The notes under the pieces: model-generated | Seen by the model: the letters and a program-made list of their open reading frames with translations, nothing else | Told to the model about the DNA's origin: nothing | The model's database searches: none | Shown here: positions 1 through 12,500 of the stretch, one piece after another | Layout of the letters: every line of letters starts with the position of its first letter | Numbering within the stretch: position 1 is the first letter of the stretch | Assembly: GCA_002105175.1 (NCBI GenBank) | Contig: MCGE01000029.1 | Location: forward strand, 434,001 to 498,000 | DNA from: Absidia repens | Taxonomy: Eukaryota; Mucoromycota; Mucoromycetes; Mucorales; Cunninghamellaceae | DNA: 64,000 bases | Reading direction: 5' to 3' | Position numbers and translations under genes: made by a program

Positions 1-602
1 AAAGGTTTTAGCAGGCGGACTGACTTGAAGGGGTGGTTTTAGCTGATTTGACTGGCGGCTCCCACGTGTCAAGTCCATTGGGAAGGGGAGGGAAAGGAAT
101 GCCCATTTTGTTTTTTTTTTTTTACGGAATTTATCCTTGCCGGCAAATTCGCACAATTTGATCGTTTTCTTTCTACACACTACAAACCCTTTTTTTTTGT
201 TTTGTTTTCAAAAGCATGCAGTATATCACACATAACAATCAATGTACTGCCTCAATCAATTATATAAAGTTTAATATATTCAAGATATATAGATATAGTT
301 TTCAATGAATGGTTTTATTATTAGAGTTTTTTTTTTCCCTCTTTCCATTGACATAATGGGACCCTTTTCTGCCATTTGCCCTAGTCCGATTTAAGACGCC
401 GTTTACATTTTTAGGGCTAATTCATCAGCCTATATTTTCAGAATACCCCTTCCAGCTTTTTTTTTTTTTTTTTTTTTTTTTTGGCGGACGACCAATGGGA
501 TAAATTCTCAGACCTGAATTTTTTTTTTCTTTCCTTTCTTTCCTTCAACCTTTTTTACACAAACTCTCCTCTCATCTATTTTTTTATTTTTTACTCCACA
601 TT
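1..602. other. 5' window edge, no gene seen
   Basis: No coding sequence recognised. The stretch is AT-rich with several oligo(T) tracts, including a long one near 460-482. It contains one CACGTG E-box at 63-68. The pyrimidine-rich last 100 bases, ending in a short A/T stretch before the ATG at 603, look like the promoter and 5' UTR of the uridine phosphorylase gene. Confidence 0.6.
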
Positions 603-1660
603 ATGAAAGAAACACTCACCAATGCCAATTTCCCTCAAGATGCCGAAGGTCATGTCTATCATATCAGTGTCAAACGTGGTCAAGTAGCCAATCGTATTCT
701 GACGGTGGGAGATCATCATAGAGCAAGAGCCATTGCCAAGTTATTAGATCGAATTGATTTCGAACGGTCAAGTCAGCGGGGATTCCTTACTATAACTGGA
801 CGATATAAAGGTGTACCTGTTAGTATTATGGCAATGTAAGTAGAGGAAGGAGGGGGTATGGGGTGGACCTTCTAGAAAGGGGATGCAAGGTAAGCAAAAG
901 TTCCTAAACAAGTTTTTTTTTTTTTTTTTTTTGTATGTGTATGTGTCCGTTTATTAGTGGTATGGGCAATTGTATGATGGATTTCTTTGTACGAGAATCT
1001 CGAGCGGTGGTGGACGGTGATATTGCAATCATCCGATTTGGCTCATGTGGCTCCCTTACTGAACGTGCTCCTCCTGGGTCGGTGATTGTCCCCAAAGCAG
1101 GTTACTGTATCCGACGCAACATTGACTATTTCTGCGACACACCATTGATGCCTGCCATCCAAGACATTCCCTATCTTGTGTCCGGCAATTTTGCTGCTGA
1201 TGAAGGCATGACCGATATCTTGGAAAAGACCATGGAACAAGCTTTGGCGGAGGCCCAACCTCATTTGGATGCTGGTGTGACCATTGGCCCTGTGGTGGCG
1301 GGTGGATTGAATGCTGATGGCTGTTCCTTTTATTCTGCTCAAGGTCGTATGGATCCTCAATTTTGGGACGATAACAAAGATGTCATTCAAACTGCTTTGG
1401 CTGCTCACCCTACTACCGACGCTTTGGAAATGGAAACTTCCATGCTGTTCCATCTGGCTCAATGCTCCAAGGGTACTGTCCGTGCTGCTGGTTGTATGCA
1501 AGTCTTTGCCGACCGCGTGAACAACGGCTTTATCCGACCCGAAGTTGTTGCTATCTTGGAACCTATTGTGGGCAAGGCTGTGTTGGATTCCCTTGTACAA
1601 GTGGATTTGGAGGCAATGGAGGAAGCTGGTACCGTTTGGGAAAACGCCCCCAAGGCATAG
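603..1660 (+). CDS. Uridine phosphorylase-like nucleoside phosphorylase
   Basis: Two exons, 603..835 and 958..1660, give 311 aa. The intron is GTAAGT...TTATTAG and the junction restores Met-Ala-Ile-Gly-Met-Gly-Asn-Cys. The protein fits the PNP/UDP phosphorylase family (PNP_UDP_1): an N-terminal GDHHRARAIAKLLD segment in the phosphate-site position, IIRFGSCGSL in mid-protein, and ALEMETSMLFHLA, which carries the Glu-Met-Glu signature that contacts ribose in this family. Such enzymes cleave uridine (or another nucleoside) with phosphate to ribose-1-phosphate plus base, in cytosolic pyrimidine salvage. Substrate is inferred from the general look and is not proven; a purine-specific relative is possible. 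The start is the first ATG after a pyrimidine-rich leader. An AATAAA-type signal lies near 1785-1793. A long antisense frame over exon 2 is a shadow. Confidence 0.9.
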
Positions 1661-3410
1661 ATTAGTATATATATATCCCCCTCTGTAGTTTAGTTGTGTA
1701 TAGTGTAGACCCCATATGTATTCTGCTTCCTTCTTTTTTTTTTATATATGTATACAAGCGTTTGTGTAGTGGGATGCTAAAATATAATAAAAAATCGACT
1801 GTTTATTTTTAGTGTCACTTGGTGGTCTAGTTTTATGGTGGGTCTTACTTTTGATTTTTGAGAATTCAAGGGTTGAAAGTGAAAGAATAGTATTTACCTG
1901 CTATTTTCTGACGTGATGTTTATGGGGGTGGGTCATTCGTGGTCATTAGGAATGTGTTGCAGTACTTTAGGAGGGGAGGGGATAAGCTGTTTGATGATGG
2001 ACATATGTATATATTGTACCGTTTGGGAATGATGTATTTACAAAGAGTAGGCATAGTCATGCCTTCGTATTACATAAGTCTGCTAGCAGCATTCGTACTA
2101 TACTCTAGAGTGGTATCTTGTCGTTAAATTATCGCTATGAAATACTGATATCATACTTTACTTTATCCCAGTACCCTTCGCGTGTTTACAGCATTATTTC
2201 TGAAAAGTCCCTGGAGTATGAACCAGGACTCAATAATACCTTAACGGTGTATTTGTAATGATCGACCAATTGGTATCGATATTTTTTTCTCTATACTGAA
2301 CGAAGTTCGGATCGAAGTAAGAGTCCTATCATAAACCATATATATATACTACGAATTACCAATGAACAAAATATGCATTGTTTCTACCGTCCATCATCAA
2401 TTACTTGAGCACAAAAGTAGTCTTGATTGACATAGGTGCCTCTTCATGCATTAAAAAAAAAAAGCGGAGATTCAATACCTTCGACTCTTTTCTTCTTGCC
2501 CTCTCTTTTCATTTCATTTTTCTTTATCTTTTTTTTTTTTTCTTTCTTCCTTCAACATTATAACCTCATTGAGGCTATAATGGACTTGAATTAGTGTCAG
2601 GACTAGTTTAGAAGGGATTTCAGACCAGGGATTACAAATTACAGGGGGGGGGGATCCGTTCATTTTGGACACAGGATTTAAGATCACCATTGTTGGCTTG
2701 TTAGAGTATTCATTAGCCTAGTTTAGTGATATTTTGTGTATAGTTTGGTTTATATATCTGAATAAAATATGCGTCAATAAAATATGTCTTCTTATTATTA
2801 ATTTTCTAAACCATCAGTTTATAAGCAATGTTGATATTGCAGCTGTTTTATGAGTGCCATGTCAAATACATGCCTTGCAGCGTAGTAGCACTAATTTGCA
2901 TCTACCCCCTCAGCAATTGGCAGGTACCTTCGACATTACAATTGGGGTAATTTTTTTTTTTTTTTTTTTTTTGAAATTTGGAGTGTGAAGTGGGGGTTTA
3001 TATGTGTATGACTCTGTATGACTAGTGTATGGGTAGAGTATCTGAACGGTTGAGAATAAAATAATGGCAATAATTAAATGTTTACTTTACGTTCCTACTA
3101 AACTGCGCGATAGGCGTATGTAAGATATAAATCAATTGAATACAGCAAATTTTAATTAGAGCAACATAAACGATTCATCCAATCAATCACATGAAACAAT
3201 AAAAACGATAAAAGAATCAAAAAAGGTTTTATTTTGTAGCGTTCATGTCAAAAAAAAAAAAAAAAAGTTACAGTAGAATGATTCTAAAAACTATTTGATA
3301 ACTAATATATACTAAATGCAAACTATAAAGGAAGGAGGAGCGGAGAGATGAATGCTAATAAAATGATATGGAAATAAAACAAATAATAATGAACCCAGGA
3401 ATCCCGCTAC
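1661..3410. other. Intergenic region holding repeat copy A
   Basis: No gene is supported. The stretch begins with the 3' flank of the phosphorylase gene (AATAAA-like near 1785) and ends with the 3' flank of the minus-strand BTB gene. Repeat copy A lies at about 2470-2800. Poly(T)/poly(A) tracts occur at about 2951-2972 and 3249-3266. The short open frames here (for example 1939-2127) show no domain or splice context. Confidence 0.6.
2470..2800 (+). repeat. Dispersed repeat family, copy A (diverged)
   Basis: Shares the core order of the family: pyrimidine tract, then TTAGTGTCAGGACTAGTTTA, AGAAGGGATTTCAGACCAGGG, a G-run in place of the usual GGGGAAACCC, CATTTTGGA, then TGAATAAAATATG and a second CAATAAAATATGTCTTC. 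The head is degenerate (GATTCAATACC, no CACGTG). Confidence 0.75.
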
Positions 3411-6072
3411 TTAAACATGTCCCATGACTACAGAGAAACGAAGAGTTGATCCAATAGAGGAAGACATCATTGGGTTAACGTTGGAGTATAGCTGTTGATC
3501 TACGTCCTGTCCCTGAAGCATTGTGTCCGGTGAATTGGATTGGGTGCGGTTATCGAAAGTCGAACTTGATAGGGATAAATTCGCCATATGTGTGTTGATC
3601 AATGGAGGAGGAGGTGGTGGATTTGTTATCGATGTATCCAAATAATGGGAAGAGGAAGAAGTATCGAAGGTGTTGTTTCTGACTTGTGCGCCATTTGCAG
3701 GTGCCGCTTTTGAAGACGTCGGTGCCCCAAGGCCTGTTGCAGTAGTAGTAGCAGAATGGTTGTTGTTATTGTTGTTGGTTTCATCTGCACACAGTACTGT
3801 ACTTCGCCATCCCTATTATATATATATATATATATTGTATGAAGAAATAAAGAGTTAGCATAATAATAGTAAAAAACAAAAAAAACCAAGAAAAAAAACG
3901 TTTTTGTGAGGCTTACCCAGCTCTGTAATACCGAAAAGTCATCGGGGCTGCTTTGGAATAATGTCAGCGTATGTTTTGGACCTCGGGAAGGACAAAAAAT
4001 CTTAAACCACGTCTTTGTCACCAGTCTATTGTCCACGTATTGCGAAAATGAGGAGGATTGATCTGCAAGGTTGTTTCCAGAGTGACAATTTTGTGATGTT
4101 GCGGGGTTTTTCTGAGACGAGGAGTGATCATTTTCAGATGGGATGGATTGTCGATGCAAATAAACACCAAGTTGAAGAACTCCTTTTCCTTTTCGTTGAG
4201 ACTTCGTTTTTTGTATGTACATATTCCAATTGGATCTAAAAAGAAAATCAATTAGTATCATTGCTTTCATGTATGTGTGTGTGTGCATTACCCAGCATAA
4301 AAGACAGTTTTGGAGTAGACCCGAACATTTCTTTTCAGATTCGCCACATCTTTGAATTCCACACTGAACCTAAATGGAGGGTGTTGAGCATATTGAAGTG
4401 TTTCAGGAGTGGTTGATATCGAGACGGGTGAGGATGATGTTGATTTCCGATGATGTTCCTGGCTTGATGGTGATGTTGATGTTGAGGGAGACGTCGAAGG
4501 AGGTGAATGATGAAGGAGATGATTTCTGTAAGAGAGCATACTAGTTGGAGTTGTGACATGTAGCAATGCTGACTCCCCAGTATATGTTGTAATATCATTT
4601 GTTGGTATGGCATACGAATTGTTTGTAGTTGAGGATAAAGATGAAGGATCCGCCGTTGTCATATCAAGTACCTTTTTGTCTTCCATGGCACTTTCAATTT
4701 TCGCTCGTATTTGAATTTGATTCCATAGCGCATCCTTTATAATCGAGTCAGATACCATAGGCCTGTTATTGAATGGGTTGATGTCTTGTCGAATAGCATT
4801 TAGCTGTTCAAATGTCATATGGATGTAGTGAATGGAATGAGAGAGAATATCATCAAATGCCTTCAAACTATCGGTCAGTTCATTGTGTCTTCTAAGAGAT
4901 GCTGAGTGGTTCCGTTTATTTGTTTCTGTTGATGATTCTGCTGATGAAGAAGTCGTTGATAATTCTGATTCTGATTCTGAGGTGTTTTGTAAATGTTGAT
5001 AATCATCTTCGTTTGTCAATAGAATATCATCGTCTTGATAAGAATAATCCAGAAAATCCATTGAGTGCGGATTTTGAGATTGAAGAGCGACATTGTTGTT
5101 TATTGAGTGCTGCTTTTGTTGAAACCATAGCGAATATTTTTGTTGGATCACATTTTCTATAAATTGGTATCGATGATATTCACTAAAAAAGAAAGGTTAG
5201 AAAAGTAACAAAAAAAAACGAGGAGAGAGCATGTACCTTGGAACCCAGAAAGAATCGGAGTGTGTAATTTTCTTGAACCAAGCAGCAGGAATGCCAACCA
5301 AACGTTTAGGATCCATACCATACGCTTCACGGCATAAGAAGGTAAAAATAGCATCACAAACCTTGTCGGACCCAAAAACAAGGTGAGAATCAGCAAATAA
5401 CAGATAATCCACCACAGTATATTCAGATAAGGATTGAAGAATAAATTCCACACATAATTCACACATACTATCCAGTTGGAAGAACGAGCACGTCGCCAAA
5501 ATGGGTTGGACATTGGTCAAGTTGATATCAGGATCACCCACTTTTCCATACAATTGAGTCAGGACAAATTGGAAGGAATCAGCTGTAATATACGAATGCT
5601 TTTCAAAGTGAAGGGTTATTTCGCTGGTTGATGTCTCTAGAAATCCACCTTGAAAAAGTGTCTGGAAGTAGGGGTTTTGGTCCAAAATAAGTCGATGTAA
5701 ATGATATTCACCTTGCCACGCTGGTATCTTGACAATAACATCGCTTCCAATACTTTCCAAAAGTCCACGTTGATATATATGTTGAGACAAGTTCATCGAA
5801 TGTTGTTGTACATCATAAGATGGCGATAGGAATGGCGGATACACTGTCGGTGAAGAATTGTTCTTGTTGTTGATGGCTGTAGACGACACCACGTGTTGAG
5901 AGAGCGAAGTTGCTGAAGAAGTTGTATGTCGACCAGTAGTACCATTGAATTGGTTCCAAGAATGATCAGTGACTTTTGGACTATGTCTTTGATTGCCAGT
6001 TTGTATAGAATGTTGATAAAGTCTATCCATATTACTATGATACTGCTGGGTATATGTTTGGGAATGAGCCAT
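3411..6072 (-). CDS. BTB/POZ domain protein
   Basis: Four exons on the minus strand: 6072..5237, 5182..4292, 4235..3917 and 3812..3411, giving 815 aa. All junctions keep frame (introns 54, 56 and 104 nt). Residues 1-95 are Gln/Ser/Asn-rich. A BTB/POZ fold follows at about 105-225: SDVIVKIPAWQGEYHLHRLI, then NPYFQTLFQGGF, a FQFVLTQLYGKV helix pair, and LDSMCELCVEFI. These are hallmarks of BTB dimerisation and Cul3-adaptor domains. The rest is low-complexity Ser/Thr/Asn-rich with a few conserved-looking patches (FSVEFKDVANLKRNVRVYSK; TKTWFKIFCPSRGPKHTL) of unknown role. Dimerisation or scaffold function is inferred from BTB alone. It is transcribed in the same direction as the upstream kinase, 215 nt away. 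Confidence 0.85.
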
Positions 6073-6287
6073 GAGAGAAGAAGAATGTAAAAAAAAAGGA
6101 AAGAAAAAATCAAAAATTTCCCCGCCCAGCTTTTTTTCAAAGGAAGAAAAAGAAAAAAGTAAATAAAGTCATGTGAGATACAAAAATAAACATTCCCTTG
6201 GTCAAACGCACACACATACAAATATATGATATAAAAGTATATATGTATTTATTGACACAAAAAAAAAGGGGGGGGGACAATAACTAA

Positions 6288-9200
6288 CTATATGTTTGAT
6301 CCAGCACGGAGTTGATCGATTTCCCGTCTTAAAGCCTCGTTTTCTTTTTGAAGTTGGTGATTTTCCTTTGTAGATGATTGAATGAGTTGCTCCAAATATA
6401 TCTATTGAGTTTAGATAAAAAAAAAAGTTTAATATAATCGATTATTTGTTCCATCTTGACTATATTTGTATAAATGCTTTACCACAGTTGCAGGTAGATC
6501 GTCACTTGGAGGCTTTTCTGTCCCAACATTTGTTTTCGTCGAGGAAGAAAATGGTTTTGATTTGGATAAACCAGTAGCAGAATATATGTCTTGAATCAGT
6601 TGACGTTGTGAATCATTATATCGCATCAATTCTTCAAATTGGGCCAATAGAGTTGTAGATGATGAATCCGGGGTTGTACCAGCATGTAACCGAAGCACTT
6701 GACCACGTAATAATGAGGACGATGGAGACGTTGTAGATGACGACGCTGACATGGAATGTGAAGAATCATAAGCATGGGATGATCCTATCAAAAGTAATCA
6801 AATTCAGAATGAGTGACTGTATATAATATGGATAAATCTATATTACCTTCATTTTTGTCCAAAGGTACAAACCGATTTGGGTCTGTGACATTTCCTCCAG
6901 TGGTGGTAAGTTCAAATCGTCCAATTTTTCTTGATTCGCCTGTAGATTGGTTATCGAGTTCTCTTTCAGCCAAAGGTGATCTTGTTCTAGCGGATCCTTC
7001 TCTTGATAGTGCTGACGGTGGTGGTACATGGGATCCATGATTTGAATTTTCACGGGAGAGTGGGACTCCTTGAAAAGGAATCACACTAGTAGACGACTGA
7101 GGAGAATGACCAGATACTTCGAATCTTGATTTACGATCTCCTGGAATAGATAAAAATAAAAATAAAGATCGGTTAAATCTGTGTGCACAATAAGTCACCC
7201 TTTTCATTTACCTGTGCTGTCTTGAGTATTTCTGTCATCGTGCATAGAGTCCGCAAAACTATGAGTAGTATCACCAGAACTAGGTTGTCTTGAAGCAGAT
7301 TGATTGATATGGAATCGTCCAACCTTTGTAATTTCACCATCCTATATTTACATATACATTAAAATATATAAAATCAGTAGTGTTCCTTTCATCATCATTT
7401 GGCTTGAATTTAATACTTACCAACTGATCATCTTTAGTATCTGCGGTATCAGGGAGAGCTGAAGGACTGAGGGATCGCATCGAGGATTGAGTCAACATGG
7501 AGCCAGGGTAATCACCATAAGATGTTTCTTCGATCACAAAACGAGATTTTTTGTTGGGTAATTGTTTGGATGAAGCCAGCTGTTCCGAGGAAGTCATTGT
7601 TGTCATGGTAGTAGTAGCTATTGCCGCGGCAGACGAGGCAGGAAGACTAGATGGTTGAGGTGGATTCCTTACTACAACATCCCCAAAAGAAATGTGTCGT
7701 TTTGAAGTAGGCTGTTGCTGTGGTTGGTGTTGTTGAGTCGATTCATTGTTGTTATCAGATGTTGGTATCATGGAATGCGTATCGCGAAGATCGTCATTGG
7801 TATCATCATTATCAAAATCCCATTCATCATCAGCTTTGGTGATTGTAATTTGTCTTTGAGATATCTTTCTTCGAGGTCGTTGATCCAAAGGTGTCAAATC
7901 TTGTAAGATGTTTTTCACAAGGTATTCCTTTCGTTTGCTTTGCTTGAAGAATGGATGCTGTAAAAGTTTTTCCGCAGTAGGTCTAATAATCATACTGTTA
8001 GTATCATCATATTCATGATATATCATATCATTGTATTACCTTTTTTCCGGATCTTTCACCATACAAGAATCAATCATATCCTTAAATATTTTGGAATATT
8101 TGTGTTCGGTCATTTCACGATCCAAAGTGGGTGGCTCATTGGATAAAGTCATCATCAACACTTTCAAAGGAGGGAGTTTCGCATAGGGAGCATGACCGGT
8201 AGCAAGTTCAATCGAAGTAATCCCAAAGCTCCAAATATCGGCCTTGTAATCATATCCAGCTTGTTCCATCACTTCAGGTGCCATCCAACAAGGCTATATG
8301 CAAAATAAAAACAAAGTGTTAAATTGATATCACAATAACTGTATATTTGATAAACTTACAGTTCCAACAAATGTTTTCCGTTTTCCACGTTCACCTGTTT
8401 CCATCAAAGATCCAGACACACCGAAATCGGCCAATAAAACAGTGCCATCATCATCCATCAACAAGTTCCCCGCCTTGACATCACGATGAATATGCCCATT
8501 CTTGTGGAAATAAGCGATGCCTTCTAATGTTTGCTTCAAAATAGTTGCTATACTTGTTTCATCAAATCCATTGGGGAATCCAGTTTTCATAATGTCTAAG
8601 CATGATCCTGAAAGTAGAGAAGACCTATTGAGTTCATAATAGTCCACCCACCTTTTTTTTTTTTTTATTATTGGTGATATTTTACCTCCAGCAGAATAAG
8701 GGGTAACAATGTAGAGTTTCGATCCGTTAACAAAGGATCCATAGACGCGAAGTACATTAGGGTGTTTGGATAAAGCCATCAATGCAGTTTCTCTCTATTC
8801 AAAGGACTATTAGTCACACCTCAATACCATAGTTGCTAACCACTTACTCGGAGCTCATCAATTTGATTTCGTTCAAACATATCCAAATCAATCATTTTGA
8901 CAGCCACCTTTTTGTTCAATGGTTTGTAAATAGCACTGTACACTATTGCAGAAGAACCATAACCTATGACAAAAAAAAAAAAAGTGTTTAATTTTTCATA
9001 AAGGTTACCAATAAGTAGTCAAGGTGAGTCCTTACCAATAGGTTGTTGTAGATCAAAGTCATCAACATTATTAAACACAGGAAGTTCAGGCTGAAGTGGT
9101 GTTGGTACAGGAGAAGTAGGTGTAGACAGTTCAGGTTGACCAGAAGTCATAATCTTCAAACCATGGAAAAGGTCAGTACCAGTCTTGTTCGGTGCCATCA

Positions 9201-9300
9201 AAATGGAGCGAGCTGATGAAGGTCTTCTCGATAAGGGCTGCTGCTGTTGTTGTTGTTCGTCAGAACTAGTAAGTAAAACGGATGGTGGTTGATTAGACAT
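6288..9300 (-). CDS. STE20-family (FRAY/OSR1-SPAK-like) protein kinase
   Basis: Ten exons: 9300..9036, 8963..8848, 8794..8686, 8607..8360, 8293..8040, 7982..7421, 7341..7212, 7140..6847, 6784..6483 and 6401..6288; 797 aa, all phases consistent. The kinase domain covers about 82-345: VAVKMIDLD (ATP lysine), [28 protein letters not shown] with catalytic Asp206, DFGVS (Asp224), and WMAPEVM. The sequence style matches FRAY/OSR1-type kinases, which act in stress, ion or polarity signalling. No CCT domain is evident. The tail is disordered and carries four RFx(V/I/L) motifs (about 478, 527, 567, 636). It ends in a Leu/Glu-rich coiled coil (about 762-795). The start at 9300 was chosen because the upstream in-frame extension is homopolymer-derived. 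The promoter is shared with divergent CYR1. Confidence 0.88.
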
Positions 9301-9586
9301 GATGGTAATAAATATATAATTCCCCAAGAAGGGGAAGAACAACAAAAAAGAAAGTGAAGAGAGAGAAAGAGGAAGGAAAGAGAAAGAGAGCAAGAGAAAA
9401 AAAAAAAAAAAAAAAAGAAAGGGAAAAAGGGACGAGCAAAACACTATGTGTAACCATTTTTATTTGCTGTCCTCTCCCCTCTTTCTAAATTTATACACGT
9501 AGGATTTTTTTTTTTCGTTTTTCTTTTTTTTCTTTATCATTTCTTTTTAAAAAAATTATATTGTACACAAGCTTTGGTAGTTAAAT
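9301..9586. promoter_or_regulatory. Divergent promoter, FRAY-like kinase / CYR1
   Basis: 286 bp separate the two start codons. The kinase side is almost pure purine on the plus strand (a long A/G tract at about 9330-9430) and the CYR1 side is T-rich (9505-9550). No conserved operator was recognised. The arrangement suggests, but does not prove, shared control of two signalling genes. Confidence 0.5.
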
Positions 9587-12500
9587 ATGGAACAGCCACG
9601 TTCAGGCTCTGCTGTTTCCAAACTAGCTCCTTCTCGTCCTTTGGATGTTCACCCAGGAACAAGATCATATCAAAGCGATTCCTTCTTTACGCGTGTTTTT
9701 GGTAATCATTCGCAGGAGTCCTCAAGAGGTAAACTACTGCTACTACAGCCGCTACTTGTACTTATAATTGACCCCCACCCCTTATTTTATTTCCATTATA
9801 TTAACCTTCTTGTTCTCCTTCTTCTTTTTTCTCCTTCTTCTTTTTCTTTTTCTTCAAAAATATAGCTGCCTCGCCTCTGTCATCATCACCAAAACCCACA
9901 CAAACGCATTCATCTACGACAGGTACTAGATCATCATCGCGCCATATACGAAACTCATCTACTGGAACCATGCCTTCTCCTGAACAAGTGACATCTCCTA
10001 TTCTTGTACCGTCATCAACAATGGGCAACCTACACCGACGACGCTCTTTTGACAACACACCACAACCTTCTTCATCATCATCAACATCCTTAACACTTGG
10101 CCGGAACATAGAAGATAGCGACTTTACTTTATCAACACAGCAAAATGTCCCCTTTTATGGTAACAACCAAATCGACCAGGTTCCTTTCCCAAGGGGCGGA
10201 CGGCATATCGATGAAACGCATACATCTCAGCGGCATTATATCACACCACAAAGGCCTCTCAGCAGGAGCAACTCTGGTGAACCCCGCAAACAAGATCAAG
10301 GTAAGGTCATTTATGTGTTGCTTGGATCTATAATGATTGATCTAACTCTTCTTTTATTACTACTACTTAGGTCGCCCTTCTCCTTACAAGAAAAGACATC
10401 TATTTGGTCGCTTTACAAAAAAGAAAAGTAAGTGGGACTGGTCATTCGCTACTACAATGTACTCATGTTACGTTTTACTTATCTAGGTCGAAATGAGCTC
10501 AATTCATTCAATAAACACTCCAATAATCCTTCATTGGCACAAACTCCAAACACGTCCTCTGTATTATCATCATCAGCATCATCAGTATCGTCTTCTGCGC
10601 CAAATGCCTCCTCAAATCTCTCTGCCAACAATCTTCGCAAACAATCTAATGACAGTGATATGTATACTCATCGTGGTGGCCTCAGCACACATCCTTTGGA
10701 ACAAGCTCCTTTGGATGATCCCTTACGGTTTATGCAACAACGTGGTCCTATCACCAATTTATACTCTTCCTCCAATAATATCGCCTCCTCTACTTCTTCC
10801 TCGTGTTGTGCTAGTGAGCGCAAGCGATCTGCTGGTCCATCGTACTCTGGCAAAAAACAAGCAAAAGAACGGGAAAAATCTGATGGCAGTATCTATTACT
10901 CTAGTGATAAATCAAGAAAGGATTTGAAGGTAACAGTGACATCTGAAAAAGAAAAAGATGAATACAGTACTAACCTCACTATTTTTCACACTTCACTTTT
11001 TATTATGAAAGGGTATTAAATGTAAGTAAGAAAAAATTGTCTGATGGAAGTAAAATTATATGTATTTACATTTCTATTCCAGTGGACCAAAATTTTACAA
11101 GTATGGATGGTATCGTCAATCCTGAATACTATCATGGTCAGCAGCCTGCTTTATTGACCCCTTCAACGACCACCACGACTCTATGTGACCAACTGGTAAG
11201 GGGAGGGGTGGGGGTTCGGGGAAAAAAGAGAGCAAAACCTCTCATTATCTTAAATATTTCTCACGAATAGGTACCTGAAGCTCCATCCAATGCAGAATCC
11301 TGGGCACCACCTGATAGCTGGGCTGTCCAACCACCTGGCATGATGAATCTACCCGACCCGACTACCACTTCCAGTGTTGACGAAGAAACGCATGATTCAG
11401 ATGAATATACTCTGGTGGAACAGGATAAATTTGACACCAAGAAGAAAAACGTAAGTTTTGAAAATAAATGCTTTGCTTGCATCGAAAAAATTTACTGACT
11501 AAAATCATATTTTATATATGATTATTTAGTTTTGTATCCGTATATTCCGTCCTGATGAAACCTTTGGCACGTTACAACTCCCTCTTAATACCACAACAGC
11601 CGAACTCATGCAAAAGCTGGCGGGCAAATTTTTTTTACCTGACATGTCAAAATACAACCTTGTGTTACGACGTCATAGACTAGGTAAGTGCTGCGTATTG
11701 ATTGGTAGAGAAAAAATATGATACTTACCAGCACTATGCTTTATAAACTGTAGAACGTGTACTTGGATTGAATGAAAGGCCACTTCAGATCCAAAAAAGT
11801 CTTTTGGAACAAATGGGGTACACCGATGATGACAAGATTGAAGACGCCGGTCGTGAAGACAATTCTTACTTGCTTCGCTTTACATTCGGGCCAACTATCA
11901 ACCAAACAATCTCTCAGGATGAAGCTGAATTTGGACCTCATATTGACTTGCAAGCAAGAAATCTAGACACCATACCCATCTTCCTGTACAATTTTGCGCC
12001 ACGCATAGTCTCTCTCGATGTATCAAGAAACCTTTTGATTGAAATTCCGGTTGATTTTGTGCAAATGTGCAAAGGCCTACAACAACTACGACTCACCAAC
12101 AACGATTACATCACGGTACCTGCCTCTACATGTCACATACAATCATTAAAGCAACTCAACTTATCTGGAAATCGTTTACGGGATCTGCAACATGCTCGGC
12201 TCCATGAAATTAAGGGGCTACGGGCACTTCGTGTTTACAACAATCGACTTGATACCCTCCCACCATCATTCGCTTCCTTCAAACATTTGACCATCCTATA
12301 TGTCTCCAACAACTCATTTACATCATTTCCTGAAGTCATCTGCCAAATCACCACCCTGGAATGCTTGGATATCAGCTTCAACAAAGTCAATACATTCCCT
12401 GATGAAATGGGTCAACTTGTTAACCTGGAATCCCTTTTTGCTATGGCGAATCGTATCAGTGGTCCCCTCCCTCCGTGCTTTGCGAAGTTGGAAAAGCTGC

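Noticed and set aside
1043..1600. 185-codon antisense frame over the uridine phosphorylase exon
   Set aside because: It is the shadow of a conserved coding exon on the other strand; no splice signals or family match.
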